A stretch of 26,779 bases of DNA from the NCBI GenBank assembly GCA_035707965.1, contig DASSTJ010000027.1, positions 1-26,779 of the forward strand, written 5' to 3'. Source of the stretch: DASSTJ01 sp035707965 (GTDB taxonomy: Bacteria; Actinomycetota; Actinomycetes; Actinomycetales; Angustibacteraceae). A model generated the notes under the pieces. The model was given only the letters and a program-made list of their open reading frames with translations, was not told where the DNA came from and ran no database searches. Shown here piece by piece: positions 15,103-22,956 of the stretch (the stretch's first letter is position 1; each line of letters opens with the position of its first letter). Made by a program: the position numbers and the translations under genes.

Positions 15103-15117
15103 AAGAGTTAGACCATT
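15103..15117 (-). promoter_or_regulatory. Operator site C, upstream of the Rieske operon
   Basis: AATGGTCTAACTCTT on the minus strand is a copy of the recurrent motif, 36 nt before the GTG start. No convincing -35/-10 pair was found around it. Confidence 0.55.
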
Positions 15118-15127
15118 GTGGAGCCGG

Positions 15128-15155
15128 CCCTGCCGGTGGTCAATGACCGCCAGGG
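15128..15155 (-). terminator. Hairpin downstream of the ferredoxin gene
   Basis: CCCTG pairs with CAGGG, enclosing GTGGT-CAATG-ACCGC with a small bulge. It lies between the ferredoxin stop (15175) and the operator of the Rieske operon, so it could end or attenuate the ferredoxin transcript. No U-tract follows. Confidence 0.45.
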
Positions 15156-15174
15156 GCGGGAGCCGATAAGCCGG

Positions 15175-15498
15175 TCACGGCTGTTCGGGCGGGATGTCGA
15201 CGACGAGCCCGTCGAGGGCCTCGGACATGCGCACCTGGCAGGACAGCCGGCTGCAGGAGCGACGGTCGGACGCACCCATGTCGAGCAGGTCCTCCTCCAT
15301 GTCGCCAGGCGGGCCGACCAGCGGCAGGAACTCGTCCCGCACCCAGACGTGACAGGTGCCGCACGAGCAGTTGCCACCGCACTCGCCGATGATTCCCGGG
15401 ACGCCGTTCTTGACCGCGGTCGCCATCACCGTGTCCCCGACCTGCGCGTCGACGACGTGCTGCAGCCCCGTCGAGTCGACGTACACGACCTTCGGCAC
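15175..15498 (-). CDS. [2Fe-2S] ferredoxin, putidaredoxin/adrenodoxin type
   Basis: A 107-residue ferredoxin that carries single electrons between the FAD reductase and an oxygenase. The cluster-binding cysteines are in GECGGNCSCGTCHVWV (C-x5-C-x2-C, with one additional Cys between the first two) and RLSCQVR. The N-terminus PKVVYVDSTGLQHVVDAQVGD and the ending LDGLVVDIPPEQP fit the vertebrate/putidaredoxin subfamily. The GTG at 15498 is the start; AGAGGGG is correctly spaced before it, and longer in-frame extensions lack support. It is a one-gene unit with its own operator, next to the Rieske operon on the same strand. Confidence 0.93.
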   Translation of the reverse strand: MPKVVYVDSTGLQHVVDAQVGDTVMATAVKNGVPGIIGECGGNCSCGTCHVWVRDEFLPLVGPPGDMEEDLLDMGASDRRSCSRLSCQVRMSEALDGLVVDIPPEQP

Positions 15499-15549
15499 CG
15501 CGCCACCCCTCTTCCGCGTCCGCGGAGCTCGTCGGCCCAACGGGTCTGG

Positions 15550-15594
15550 TTTGGTAAGTCCATTTGACCTTAGCATGGCAGGAGAGGGCGTCAA
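15550..15594 (-). promoter_or_regulatory. Promoter and operator site D of the ferredoxin gene
   Basis: On the minus strand TTGACG (15594-15589), a 16-nt spacer and TAAGGT (15572-15567) make a good promoter. The motif copy AATGGACTTACCAAA (15564-15550) lies immediately downstream, across the expected transcription start. This is the clearest promoter-operator arrangement in the window and suggests repression by a bound regulator. Confidence 0.65.
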
Positions 15595-15609
15595 GCGTTC
15601 CGACGACGT

Positions 15610-15634
15610 TATGGTAGGACCGTTGTACCGTTGT
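15610..15634 (+). promoter_or_regulatory. Operator site E with an 8-bp tandem repeat, upstream of bicupin gene 1
   Basis: TATGGTAGGACCGTT (15610-15624) is one of the two copies (with D) in which both half-sites are best kept (TGGT...ACC). It is followed by two tandem copies of ACCGTTGT (15619-15626 and 15627-15634), the first overlapping the operator. The bicupin start is about 100 nt downstream, so the leader is longer than at other units. Confidence 0.55.
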
Positions 15635-15727
15635 GTTAGCATCAGCCGCCGACGTACCAGCGAGCCAGTCGCGTGCGTCGAGGCGCCCCCGACCAACGGC
15701 CGCAGGGCCGGAGAAGGTGAGAAGCTC

Positions 15728-16768
15728 ATGGGCAAGAAGGGACGCGTGTTCGTCCGCGGCATCACGAGCGAGACCTACGGACTGGGCCACTTCAGGCGAG
15801 CGCAGCTCGCCGCCCGGCGCGTGCGCGACGACTCCGTCGTGGTGGACGACGGCAAGGTGGGTCACTCTGGCGACTCCGAGCAGTCACGTACCTGGTGGCG
15901 CGTCGGGCCCGGGGACGACGAGTTCCTTACCCAGACCCTGCAGGTGCACTTCGTCGAGCTGCCGCCGCACAGCTCGAACCACGGCCACGGCCACCAGAAC
16001 GAAGCCGCGTTCTACATCCTCGAGGGCGCCGGCTACGAGATCCACGACGACCAGCGCTACGACTGGAAGAAGGACGACCTCGTCCTCGTCCACACGGACT
16101 CCGTGCACCGGCACTTCAACCCCAACGACGAGAAGGCCGTGGCCCTCGTCATGAAGGCGAAGTGCACGTGGATGTTCATGGGGCTCATCCAGCAGGGTCG
16201 CAGCGGCCCGGTGGAGCGCCCCGAGGAGTTCGGCCCGCGCGAGGACTGGTCGGCCATCTGGACCGACGGGGTGCTGGAGCGCAAGAAGGTGGTCAGCCCG
16301 GAGGACACCGTCTGGGAGACCACCCAGCTCGGCCGCGTACGCGTCATCAACAGCCCTGACCGCACCGACGTCCGGCAGTTCAGCGTCGACGTCTTCGAGC
16401 TGGAGATCCCGGCCGGCAGCAGGTCAGGCAAGCACTGGAAGATGGCGGACGAGGTGCTCTACGTGCTGGACGGCGAGGGGTACTCGCTGCACTGGGAGGT
16501 GCAGGCCGAGATCGCCGAGAAGTACTACGCGCGCATCGCCCTGGAGCCGACGCGCCACGAGGTGAAGAAGGGCGACACGCTGTACGTGCCGCAGAACACC
16601 GTCGTGCAGCACTTCGCGGCCGACGGGACGCCGCTGCGCATGCTCTCCGCGCAGAACCGGGTCTTCAAGCACCTGGGGTACGACAAGGTCCACTACTTCG
16701 AGGACGCCCCGCAGTACACCGAGGAGCTCACGTCCGTGTCGACCGCGCCCACCGGGTCCGCGCACTGA
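15728..16768 (+). CDS. Bicupin protein 1 (gentisate-dioxygenase-like metal-binding fold)
   Basis: A 346-residue protein with two cupin domains. The N-terminal cupin has a complete metal set: H87, H89 and E92 in NHGHGHQNEAAFYILEG, then H127/H129 in DSVHRHFN. The C-terminal cupin keeps H236, E242 and H295 (GKHWKMADEVLYVLDG and TVVQHF) but has Trp at the second His position of HxH. This resembles gentisate/salicylate-type ring-cleaving dioxygenases in architecture, though overall similarity is low. With no LigAB-type dioxygenase in the window it is a candidate ring-cleavage enzyme; a lyase or isomerase role is also possible. GGAGAAGG precedes the ATG. Confidence 0.82.
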   Translation: MGKKGRVFVRGITSETYGLGHFRRAQLAARRVRDDSVVVDDGKVGHSGDSEQSRTWWRVGPGDDEFLTQTLQVHFVELPPHSSNHGHGHQNEAAFYILEGAGYEIHDDQRYDWKKDDLVLVHTDSVHRHFNPNDEKAVALVMKAKCTWMFMGLIQQGRSGPVERPEEFGPREDWSAIWTDGVLERKKVVSPEDTVWETTQLGRVRVINSPDRTDVRQFSVDVFELEIPAGSRSGKHWKMADEVLYVLDGEGYSLHWEVQAEIAEKYYARIALEPTRHEVKKGDTLYVPQNTVVQHFAADGTPLRMLSAQNRVFKHLGYDKVHYFEDAPQYTEELTSVSTAPTGSAH

Positions 16769-17946
16769 CCACCGCTGGTCCGGCTCCTGGCCGCGCAGGG
16801 TGGCGCGGCCGGGGACCGACCCGGGACGGCACGGCGGCGATCGCCGGAGCGGTCGGGTTCTCGCTCGCGCTCAGCATCTCGTCGGTGGCCCTGCCCCTGC
16901 TGGCGCTGTCGGCGGGGTACAGCTCGATCGAGGTCGGGGTGCTGACAGCCCTGTCCGCCGTCGCGCAGCTGGGCATCCGGCTCGTGATCGGTGCCCTGAT
17001 GCGGCGCTACCCCGACTGGCTCCTGGTGCTGCTCGCCGCCCTGCTGCTCGCCACGAGCACCGCCATCGTGTCGGTGTCTGCTGCGCTCGTGCCGTTCGTG
17101 CTGTGCGAGCTGGCGCAGGGAGCCGCTCGCGGCGCCTTCTGGACCGGCAGCCAGACGCACGTCGTCCGAGGGTCCGCGTCGGCCGTGTCGGGGATGGCGA
17201 AGGTCAACCTCGCATCGGCGGTGGGCCTGCTGGTGGGTCCGGTGGCCGCCGGCCTGCTGGCGGAGCAGTCGCTGCGCACCGCCCTGGTGCTGGCCACCGT
17301 GGTCGCCGGGCTCACGTGCGTGCCCACGCTGTTCCTCGACAAGCTTCCGCCGTTCCGTCGGGTCAAGGACCGCCCGCCAGGTCTGCTCTGGACGCGACCT
17401 GGCGTCGACGTGGGCTGCGCCGCCGGCGCGACGGCCGGCGCGTGGCGCGGTCTGCTCGGCTCCTACGTACCGGTCGCCCTGGACGCCGCACGGCAGTCGT
17501 CGTCCGTGATCGGCGCGCTGGTCAGCGTCGCGAACGCGGCAAGCCTCATCGGGGCGGCCTCGGTGGCGCGACTGGCGCGGGGCTCGCGTCGGCTGTTCGT
17601 GACGGCGACGCTCGGCTGCGGCTTCTCCACCGCCCTCGTGGCGTGGTCCGCGGGGTCCGCCGTGGTCGCCGGCCTGCTGCTGGCGATCAGCGGGTTGGCG
17701 GCGGGTGCCCTCCAGACCGTCGGGCCCGCGCTGGCGACCGACTCGGTTCACCCCGAGGAGCGCGGCGACGCGATCGCGGCCTCGGGAACCTTCCGAGCCG
17801 GCGCTCTGTTCGCGTCCCCGCTGCTGATGGCGGGGCTGCTCGGCACGGTGGCGCTCGGTCCGGCGATGGCCCTCGTCGGGCTCGCGATCGCTGCGCCCTC
17901 CCTCATGGCGCGACGGCTGCCGGTCGCGCACCCCGACGCACCCTAG
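16765..17946 (+). CDS. MFS transporter with uncertain start codon
   Basis: A membrane protein with about twelve hydrophobic segments and many small residues. Recognisable parts are VLTALSAVAQLGIRLVIGALMRRYP, GAARGAFWTGSQTHVV and a C-half ending GPAMALVGLAIAAPSLMARRL. The first standard start is GTG 16885, but that cuts TM1 in half; the hydrophobic stretch begins at about 16831 (TAAIAGAVGFSLALSISS). The frame is open back to a CTG at 16765 whose CTGA overlaps the bicupin stop, like the GTGA junctions elsewhere here. That start gives 393 residues, a normal MFS length. It may export or import pathway compounds; direction and substrate are unknown. Confidence 0.75.
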   Translation: MTTAGPAPGRAGWRGRGPTRDGTAAIAGAVGFSLALSISSVALPLLALSAGYSSIEVGVLTALSAVAQLGIRLVIGALMRRYPDWLLVLLAALLLATSTAIVSVSAALVPFVLCELAQGAARGAFWTGSQTHVVRGSASAVSGMAKVNLASAVGLLVGPVAAGLLAEQSLRTALVLATVVAGLTCVPTLFLDKLPPFRRVKDRPPGLLWTRPGVDVGCAAGATAGAWRGLLGSYVPVALDAARQSSSVIGALVSVANAASLIGAASVARLARGSRRLFVTATLGCGFSTALVAWSAGSAVVAGLLLAISGLAAGALQTVGPALATDSVHPEERGDAIAASGTFRAGALFASPLLMAGLLGTVALGPAMALVGLAIAAPSLMARRLPVAHPDAP

Positions 17947-17956
17947 GACGGTTGCC

Positions 17957-18412
17957 ATGACGCTGTCGCTCCGATCGACGTCCACCCGCACGTTCCTCGT
18001 GCTGCCCGCGGTCGCCGCAGCCGAGAGCGTGCTGACCCGCCGGCGGCCTCATCTGGCCTTCGCCGCCCTGCTGCCGTGGGGCTACCTGCAGTACCGGCTC
18101 TGCGGTGACTACCGGACCAGGCGTGGCGAGGGCGGGCCCGGCATGAGCCGGCCACCGGAGAGGATCGTGACCAGCGGTCCGTACGCGGTCACGCGCAACC
18201 CCATGTACCTGGGTCACCTCGTCTTCCTGACCGGGCTGACGCTCGTGACCCGGTCTCGCCTGGTGGGCGCGATCACGCTGCTCCTGCTGCCCTGGTTCGA
18301 CGCCAGGGCACGGGAGGACGAGGCCCGGCTCGAGCAGCTGTTCGGGCCCGAGTACGTGCAGTACCGCGACCGCGTGCCGCGGTGGGTAGGCCTTGTCCGC
18401 TCCGGTCGGTGA
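17957..18412 (+). CDS. Isoprenylcysteine carboxyl methyltransferase (ICMT)/PEMT-family membrane protein
   Basis: A 151-residue protein with three or four hydrophobic segments. The family signature is TSGPYAVTRNPMYLGHLVF followed by DEARLEQLFGPEYVQYRDRVPRW, which forms the SAM-binding C-terminal part of ICMT and phospholipid methyltransferase families. Bacterial members are often of unknown substrate and can methylate isoprenoid, lipid or small-molecule carboxyl groups. The gene starts 10 nt after the MFS stop and probably belongs to the same transcript as bicupin 1, but its role in the pathway is unclear. Confidence 0.85.
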   Translation: MTLSLRSTSTRTFLVLPAVAAAESVLTRRRPHLAFAALLPWGYLQYRLCGDYRTRRGEGGPGMSRPPERIVTSGPYAVTRNPMYLGHLVFLTGLTLVTRSRLVGAITLLLLPWFDARAREDEARLEQLFGPEYVQYRDRVPRWVGLVRSGR

Positions 18413-18429
18413 TGTCATACTCCTGGACC

Positions 18430-18459
18430 AATGGTCTGTCCATACTATAGAAAGACCAT
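18430..18459 (+). promoter_or_regulatory. Promoter and operator site F, upstream of ThDP enzyme 1
   Basis: AATGGTCTGTCCATA (18430-18444) keeps ATGG...CCAT half-sites. A -10-like TACTAT lies at 18443-18448, overlapping the right half. A second AGACCAT half-site is at 18453-18459, three bases before the ATG. If the -10 is right, the transcript has almost no leader. Confidence 0.6.
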
Positions 18460-18461
18460 CC

Positions 18462-20264
18462 ATGGAGCCGACGGTGACACCGAGGGAACCGCAAGGACCG
18501 GGCGCCGTCGAGCGGCCCGCGGGCGGGACCGGTGCGCGACGTCCGGAGTTCGGCAGCGACGTCGTGGTCGAGCTCCTCCGCCGACTGGGCGTGCGGTACG
18601 TGCCGCTCAACCCGGGGTCGAGCTTCCGCGGGCTGCACGACTCGCTCGTGAACTACGGCGGCAACACCGACCCCCAGCTGCTGCTGTGCCTGCACGAGGA
18701 GATCGCCGTCTCCGTCGCGCACGGCTACGCCAAGGCGACGAACGGGCTGGCCGTCGCGGCCGTGCACGACCTGGTCGGCCTGATGCACGCGTCGATGGCC
18801 GTCTACGACGCCTACTGCGACCGGGCGCCGGTTCTCGTACTGGGCGGTGGTGGACCAGCGGACCCGGCAGCCCGACGTCCGATCGACTGGATCCACTCGG
18901 CAACGACGCAGAGCGAGCTCGTGCGCGACTTCGTCGTCTGGGACGCCGAGCCGTCGACGCCTCAGGCCTTCGCTCCCGACGTGCTCCGTGCGGTGCAGCG
19001 GGCCACCTCCGCCCCGCAGGGACCGGCCTACGTCTCGCTCGACGCGGCTGCCCAGGAGCAGGCGCTCCCCCAGGACGTGCCGCTCCCGGACCTGCGGCTG
19101 CACCGAGCCGCGCCCCCGATGTCGGCCGACTCGGCCTCGGTGACGGCCGCCACGCAGCTGCTCGCCGGCGCCCGGAGGCCGGTCGTCGTGGCGGGTCGCG
19201 TCGGTCGGGACGAACGCGTCACCGCACCGCTGGTGGCCCTGGTCGAGCTGCTGGGCGCCGGGTACACCGACGACAAGAACGTCGTCGCCTTCCCGACGCT
19301 GCACCCCCAGAACCTCAGCGGTGACCCCGGCCTGCTGGCCGACGCCGACGTCGTGCTGGCCGTCGACGTCGTGGACCTGCCGGCCCTGCTCCGGCCACGC
19401 GGCAAGGGCGCCCGCGACGAGGCGGTGGCAGCCGAGGCGGCGCCCGCCGTCATCGACCTGTCCACCGGCGACCTCGGCATCCGCTCGTGGTCCAACTCGT
19501 TCGGCGTGGCGGTCCCGCGCGACGTCCAGCTGCTCGCCGACCCTCTCGTCGGGCTCGCGCAGCTCACCGACGCGCTGCGCCCGCTGGTCGACCGGACGAC
19601 GGCCGGCCGCCGGCGCGACCAGCTGGCCGAGCGGTCGTCCCGGCTTCGGGCCGACCGGCAGCGCGTCGTCGAGAGCCGCTGGTCGGAGCGACCGATCTCG
19701 CCGGCCCGACTGGTCGCCGAGACGTGGGCGGCTGTGCGGGGAACGCCGTGGCTGCTGTGCTTGCGGAACACGCGCACCTGGCCCGAAGGCCTGTGGGAGT
19801 TCGACTCCGCCGGTCAGTACCTCGGCCACTCGGGTGGTGGAGGGGTCGGCTACGGGCCGGGAGCGCTCGTGGGTGGTGCGCTGGCGGCTCGCGACAGCGG
19901 CCGTCTCGGCGTCGGCATCATCGGCGACGGCGACCTGCTGATGGCGGCCGGTGCCCTCTGGACCGCGGCGCACTACCGCATCCCGCTGCTCGTCGTGGTC
20001 AACGACAACTCCTCGTTCTTCAACGACGAGCCGCACCAGGCCGAGATGGCCCGGCAACGACGCCGCCCGCCGGAGAACAGCTGGATCGGCATGCGGATCG
20101 ACGACCCGCCCGTCGGTATCGCGGAGCTGGCTCGGTCGTACGGCTGCTGGGCCGAGGGGCCCGTCGAGGACCCGGAGGACCTCGCCGGCGTCCTCGCCGC
20201 AGCGGTCAAGCAGGCGGAGGACGGCCACGTCGCCGTCGTCCACGTGAGGACGGCCCCGCAGTGA
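18462..20264 (+). CDS. Thiamine-diphosphate-dependent enzyme 1 (acetolactate synthase / benzoylformate decarboxylase-like)
   Basis: A 600-residue three-domain ThDP enzyme. The N-terminal domain has the cofactor-activating Glu in LHEEIAVSVAHGYAKA (E79) and LNPGSSFRGLHDSLVNYGG. The C-terminal domain has the ThDP-Mg motif GDGDLLMAAGALW (488 onward) ending with NDN (514-516). A variable middle domain lies between. Such enzymes decarboxylate or ligate 2-oxo acids. The following aldehyde dehydrogenase suggests a 2-oxo acid to aldehyde to acid sequence. ATG 18462 is preferred; a GTG at 18474 with GGAG ahead of it is an alternative. A paralogue starts at 26127. Confidence 0.87.
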   Translation: MEPTVTPREPQGPGAVERPAGGTGARRPEFGSDVVVELLRRLGVRYVPLNPGSSFRGLHDSLVNYGGNTDPQLLLCLHEEIAVSVAHGYAKATNGLAVAAVHDLVGLMHASMAVYDAYCDRAPVLVLGGGGPADPAARRPIDWIHSATTQSELVRDFVVWDAEPSTPQAFAPDVLRAVQRATSAPQGPAYVSLDAAAQEQALPQDVPLPDLRLHRAAPPMSADSASVTAATQLLAGARRPVVVAGRVGRDERVTAPLVALVELLGAGYTDDKNVVAFPTLHPQNLSGDPGLLADADVVLAVDVVDLPALLRPRGKGARDEAVAAEAAPAVIDLSTGDLGIRSWSNSFGVAVPRDVQLLADPLVGLAQLTDALRPLVDRTTAGRRRDQLAERSSRLRADRQRVVESRWSERPISPARLVAETWAAVRGTPWLLCLRNTRTWPEGLWEFDSAGQYLGHSGGGGVGYGPGALVGGALAARDSGRLGVGIIGDGDLLMAAGALWTAAHYRIPLLVVVNDNSSFFNDEPHQAEMARQRRRPPENSWIGMRIDDPPVGIAELARSYGCWAEGPVEDPEDLAGVLAAAVKQAEDGHVAVVHVRTAPQ

Positions 20265-21718
20265 GCGCCGCGGAGCTGGCCGTGCGGCACGAGCCCATGT
20301 ACGTGGGCGGCCAGTGGGTCGACGCCCGTTCCGGGGCGACGCTGGAGGCCGTCGACCCCACCAGCGAAGAGGTCATCGCGACCTTCCCGGACGCCGACGA
20401 CCGCGACGTCGACGCGGCGGTCTCGGCGGCGCACCGAGCGGCACCGGGCTGGCGCGACCTCGGCTGGGCCAAGCGCGCGTCGCTGCTGCGCGAGCTGGCG
20501 GGCCGCATCGCCGACGCGGCGGAGCCGATCGCCCGTCTCGACGTGCACGACGGCGGCAAGCTCCTCACGGGCATGCGCAAGGAGGTCGCCGGCGCCTGCG
20601 CCGAGATCCTCTACTACGCCGGGCTCGCGCCACAGAGCCGCGGCAGCACCGCGCCCCCGGCCAAGGACACCCTCTCGTACACCGAGCGCGAGCCGTACGG
20701 CGTCGTGGGCCGCATCGTGCCGTTCAACCACCCGTTCAAGTTCGCGGCCGGGAAGGTCGCCGCACCCCTGGCGGCGGGCAATGCCGTCGTCCTGAAGCCC
20801 GGGGAGCAGACGTCCTTGTCGGCCCTCGAGCTCGCCCGGCTCACCGAGGGGCTCCTGCCGCCAGGGGTGCTCAACGTCGTCACCGGCACCGGGGCGTCGG
20901 CCGGCGCGGCCCTGGTGGCGCACCCCGGCGTACCGCGCATCGCGTTCACCGGGTCCGTGCCGACCGGTCAGGCGATCATGCGGTCGGCCGCCGAGCACAT
21001 CAAGCACATCAGCCTCGAGCTGGGCGGCAAGAACCCCATCATCGTCTTCCCGGACGCCGATCCGGCGCGGGCGGCGACGGCAGCGGTGGCGGGCATGAAC
21101 ATCGCCCGCAGCACCGGGCAGTCCTGCGGCTCGACGTCCCGACTCTTCGTGCACGACGACATCCGCGGGGCCTTCCTCGACGCGCTCGTCGGGCGACTGG
21201 AGCAGCTGCGCATCGGCGACCCGATGGACGAGGCGACCGACGTAGGCCCCCTGGCCTTCGGGCGGCACCACGACCGCGTGATGTCGTACGTCGACGCAGG
21301 TCTGCGCGACGGGGCGACGTTGCTGTACGGCGGCCGGCGGCCGGCCCACCTGCCACGCGGCTACTTCGTGGAGCCAGCGGTGTTCACGGACGTCGAGGAC
21401 GCCATGACGATCGCCACCGAGGAGGTCTTCGGTCCGGTGATGTCGGTTCTCCGGTGGCGGGACGTCGACGACGTGGTCCGCCGCGCCAACGCCCTGCCGC
21501 TCGGCCTGACGGCAAACGTCTGGACCAACGACGTCTCGACCGCGCACCGGACGGCACGCGCGCTGGAGGCGGGCTACGTCTACGTCAACGGCACCGGGGC
21601 CAGGCCCACCGGGACGTCGTTCGGCGGCTGGAAGAGCAGCGGCATCGGCAAGGAGAACAGCCTCGACGAGCTGCTGTCGTACACGAGGGAGAAGACCGTC
21701 ACGGTCACGTTGCTGTAG
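20261..21718 (+). CDS. NAD(P)+-dependent aldehyde dehydrogenase
   Basis: A 485-residue ALDH-superfamily protein. Catalytic residues are all present: N156 in VPFNHPFKF, E253 in LELGGKNP and C289 in GQSCGSTSRL. The cofactor-binding GSVPTG and LKPGEQT segments and the C-terminal FGGWKSSGIGKENSLDEL are typical. It oxidises an aldehyde to an acid, most likely the aldehyde made by the ThDP enzyme whose stop codon its GTG start overlaps (GTGA). No targeting signal is present. The exact subfamily (betaine-aldehyde-like or aromatic-aldehyde-like) cannot be fixed by eye. Confidence 0.94.
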   Translation: MSAAELAVRHEPMYVGGQWVDARSGATLEAVDPTSEEVIATFPDADDRDVDAAVSAAHRAAPGWRDLGWAKRASLLRELAGRIADAAEPIARLDVHDGGKLLTGMRKEVAGACAEILYYAGLAPQSRGSTAPPAKDTLSYTEREPYGVVGRIVPFNHPFKFAAGKVAAPLAAGNAVVLKPGEQTSLSALELARLTEGLLPPGVLNVVTGTGASAGAALVAHPGVPRIAFTGSVPTGQAIMRSAAEHIKHISLELGGKNPIIVFPDADPARAATAAVAGMNIARSTGQSCGSTSRLFVHDDIRGAFLDALVGRLEQLRIGDPMDEATDVGPLAFGRHHDRVMSYVDAGLRDGATLLYGGRRPAHLPRGYFVEPAVFTDVEDAMTIATEEVFGPVMSVLRWRDVDDVVRRANALPLGLTANVWTNDVSTAHRTARALEAGYVYVNGTGARPTGTSFGGWKSSGIGKENSLDELLSYTREKTVTVTLL

Positions 21719-21730
21719 CGGTCACCGCCT

Positions 21731-21746
21731 GAGAGCTCCGGCTCTC
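21731..21746 (+). other. Intergenic RNA hairpin before the solute-binding protein gene
   Basis: GAGAGC and GCTCTC form a perfect 6-bp stem with a TCCG loop, between the ALDH stop and the ribosome site of the next gene. It may mark a processing or attenuation point. Confidence 0.45.
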
Positions 21747-21765
21747 GCGACCGAAGGGGAAGTCC

Positions 21766-22908
21766 GTGCGTGGATGGAAGGCTCTGACCGGCGCAGCACT
21801 GCTCGTCCTCGCTCTCACCGCCTGCGGGGGAGGTGGCGCCGCGGACACGGGAGCCCTGCCGGGCGGCGACGCCAGCAGCGCAGCGTCCGGGGGGACGGCG
21901 GCCGAGAAGGTGTACGCCGAGCTGAACGGTATGTCGTCCGGGGCTCGGGACGCCGCCATCGCGGGCGCCAAGAAGGAAGGGAGCCTCACGCTCTACACCT
22001 CGATGAACGAGGACGTCTCCGCCGCCGTGGCGAAGGCGTTCACCGACCAGTTCGGCATCAAGGTGAACGTCTTCCGAGCCAGCTCCGAGACGGTACTGCA
22101 ACGGGCGCTGCAGGAGGGCAAGGCCAACCAGACCGCAGCGGACGCGATCGAGACCAACTTCAGCGAGATGGAGGCCCTGGTCCACGAGAAGCAGCTGGCC
22201 GACTACCAGGGCCCCGCGCTGAAGGACCTGCCTGACATCGCGCAGTTCGAGGGCTGGAACGCCGACCGGTACAACGTGTTCCTGCCCGCGTGGAACACCG
22301 ACATCATCAAGCCGGGCGACGAGCCACAGAGTTGGGAGGACCTGGCCGACCCCAAGTACAAGGGCCGCATGCAGATCGAGGTCGGTGACAGCGACTGGTT
22401 CGAGAACCTCACCAAGTACTGGCTCGAGCACGGCAAGACCCAGGACGAGGTCGACGCCCTCTGGAAGGGCATCGCGGCGAACGCCGCCGTGGCGAAGGGC
22501 CACGCCACGATGATTCACCTGCTGGCGGCCGGGCAGACCGGCATCGACGGCATGAACTACACCTTCGAGTCGCTGCTCGTGCAGAAGGAGGGGGCGCCGG
22601 TCGCGTTCAAGGGCGCGGACGGCACGACGCCGATCCCCGCCTTCCCACGGCCGAACGGAGTGAGCCTCGTCAAGGCCGCCCCGCACCCGAACGCCGCGTG
22701 GCTGTTCAACGACTGGCTGCTCAGCGTGGACGGGCAGAAGGTGCTGGTCGCGCAGGACCAGACGCCGGTCACCAAGGTGCCCGGCGACACCAGCCTGGAC
22801 GGCGTGACGCTCGTGCCGTTCGACGTCAAGGGCCTCAGCGAGAACGCCAAGGAGTGGGCCACCAAGTACGACCAGCTGCTCCGGGGAGTCAAGCGGGTCA
22901 AGAGCTGA
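21766..22908 (+). CDS. Lipoprotein ABC solute-binding protein, family 1 (iron/putrescine-type fold)
   Basis: A 380-residue exported lipoprotein. The signal peptide with lipobox LTAC places the lipid-modified Cys at residue 20, followed by a Gly/Ala/Ser-rich linker to about residue 50. The mature domain has GSLTLYTSMNEDVSAAVAKAF, an FGIKVNVFRAS strand and a SWEDLADPKYKGRM segment typical of FbpA/AfuA-like binding proteins. Such proteins capture metals, polyamines or small organic anions outside the membrane. The GTG start has AAGGGGAAG upstream. No ABC permease or ATPase lies beside it, which is unusual. It may deliver the pathway substrate to a transporter encoded beyond the window. Confidence 0.88.
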   Translation: MRGWKALTGAALLVLALTACGGGGAADTGALPGGDASSAASGGTAAEKVYAELNGMSSGARDAAIAGAKKEGSLTLYTSMNEDVSAAVAKAFTDQFGIKVNVFRASSETVLQRALQEGKANQTAADAIETNFSEMEALVHEKQLADYQGPALKDLPDIAQFEGWNADRYNVFLPAWNTDIIKPGDEPQSWEDLADPKYKGRMQIEVGDSDWFENLTKYWLEHGKTQDEVDALWKGIAANAAVAKGHATMIHLLAAGQTGIDGMNYTFESLLVQKEGAPVAFKGADGTTPIPAFPRPNGVSLVKAAPHPNAAWLFNDWLLSVDGQKVLVAQDQTPVTKVPGDTSLDGVTLVPFDVKGLSENAKEWATKYDQLLRGVKRVKS

Positions 22909-22913
22909 CGGTC

Positions 22914-22929
22914 CCCCGCGGCGGCGGGG
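22914..22929 (+). other. Intergenic RNA hairpin after the solute-binding protein gene
   Basis: CCCCGC and GCGGGG form a 6-bp GC stem with loop GGCG, six bases after the stop codon. Together with the hairpin at 21731 it brackets the binding-protein gene; it may protect the 3' end or reduce read-through into the next gene. Confidence 0.45.
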
Positions 22930-22956
22930 CCACCTTCACGAGGACGGAGGCTGACG

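Noticed and set aside
15619..15634. Tandem ACCGTTGT repeat as a CRISPR or iteron array
   Set aside because: Only two 8-bp units, no spacers, no replication or cas genes; kept only as part of the regulatory region.
16693..17991. 432-codon minus-strand open frame over the second MFS gene
   Set aside because: Low-complexity Arg/Gly/His-rich translation without any domain; the plus strand encodes membrane segments.
18273..20243. 656-codon minus-strand open frame over ThDP enzyme 1
   Set aside because: The plus strand carries all ThDP motifs; the minus reading is an antisense shadow.
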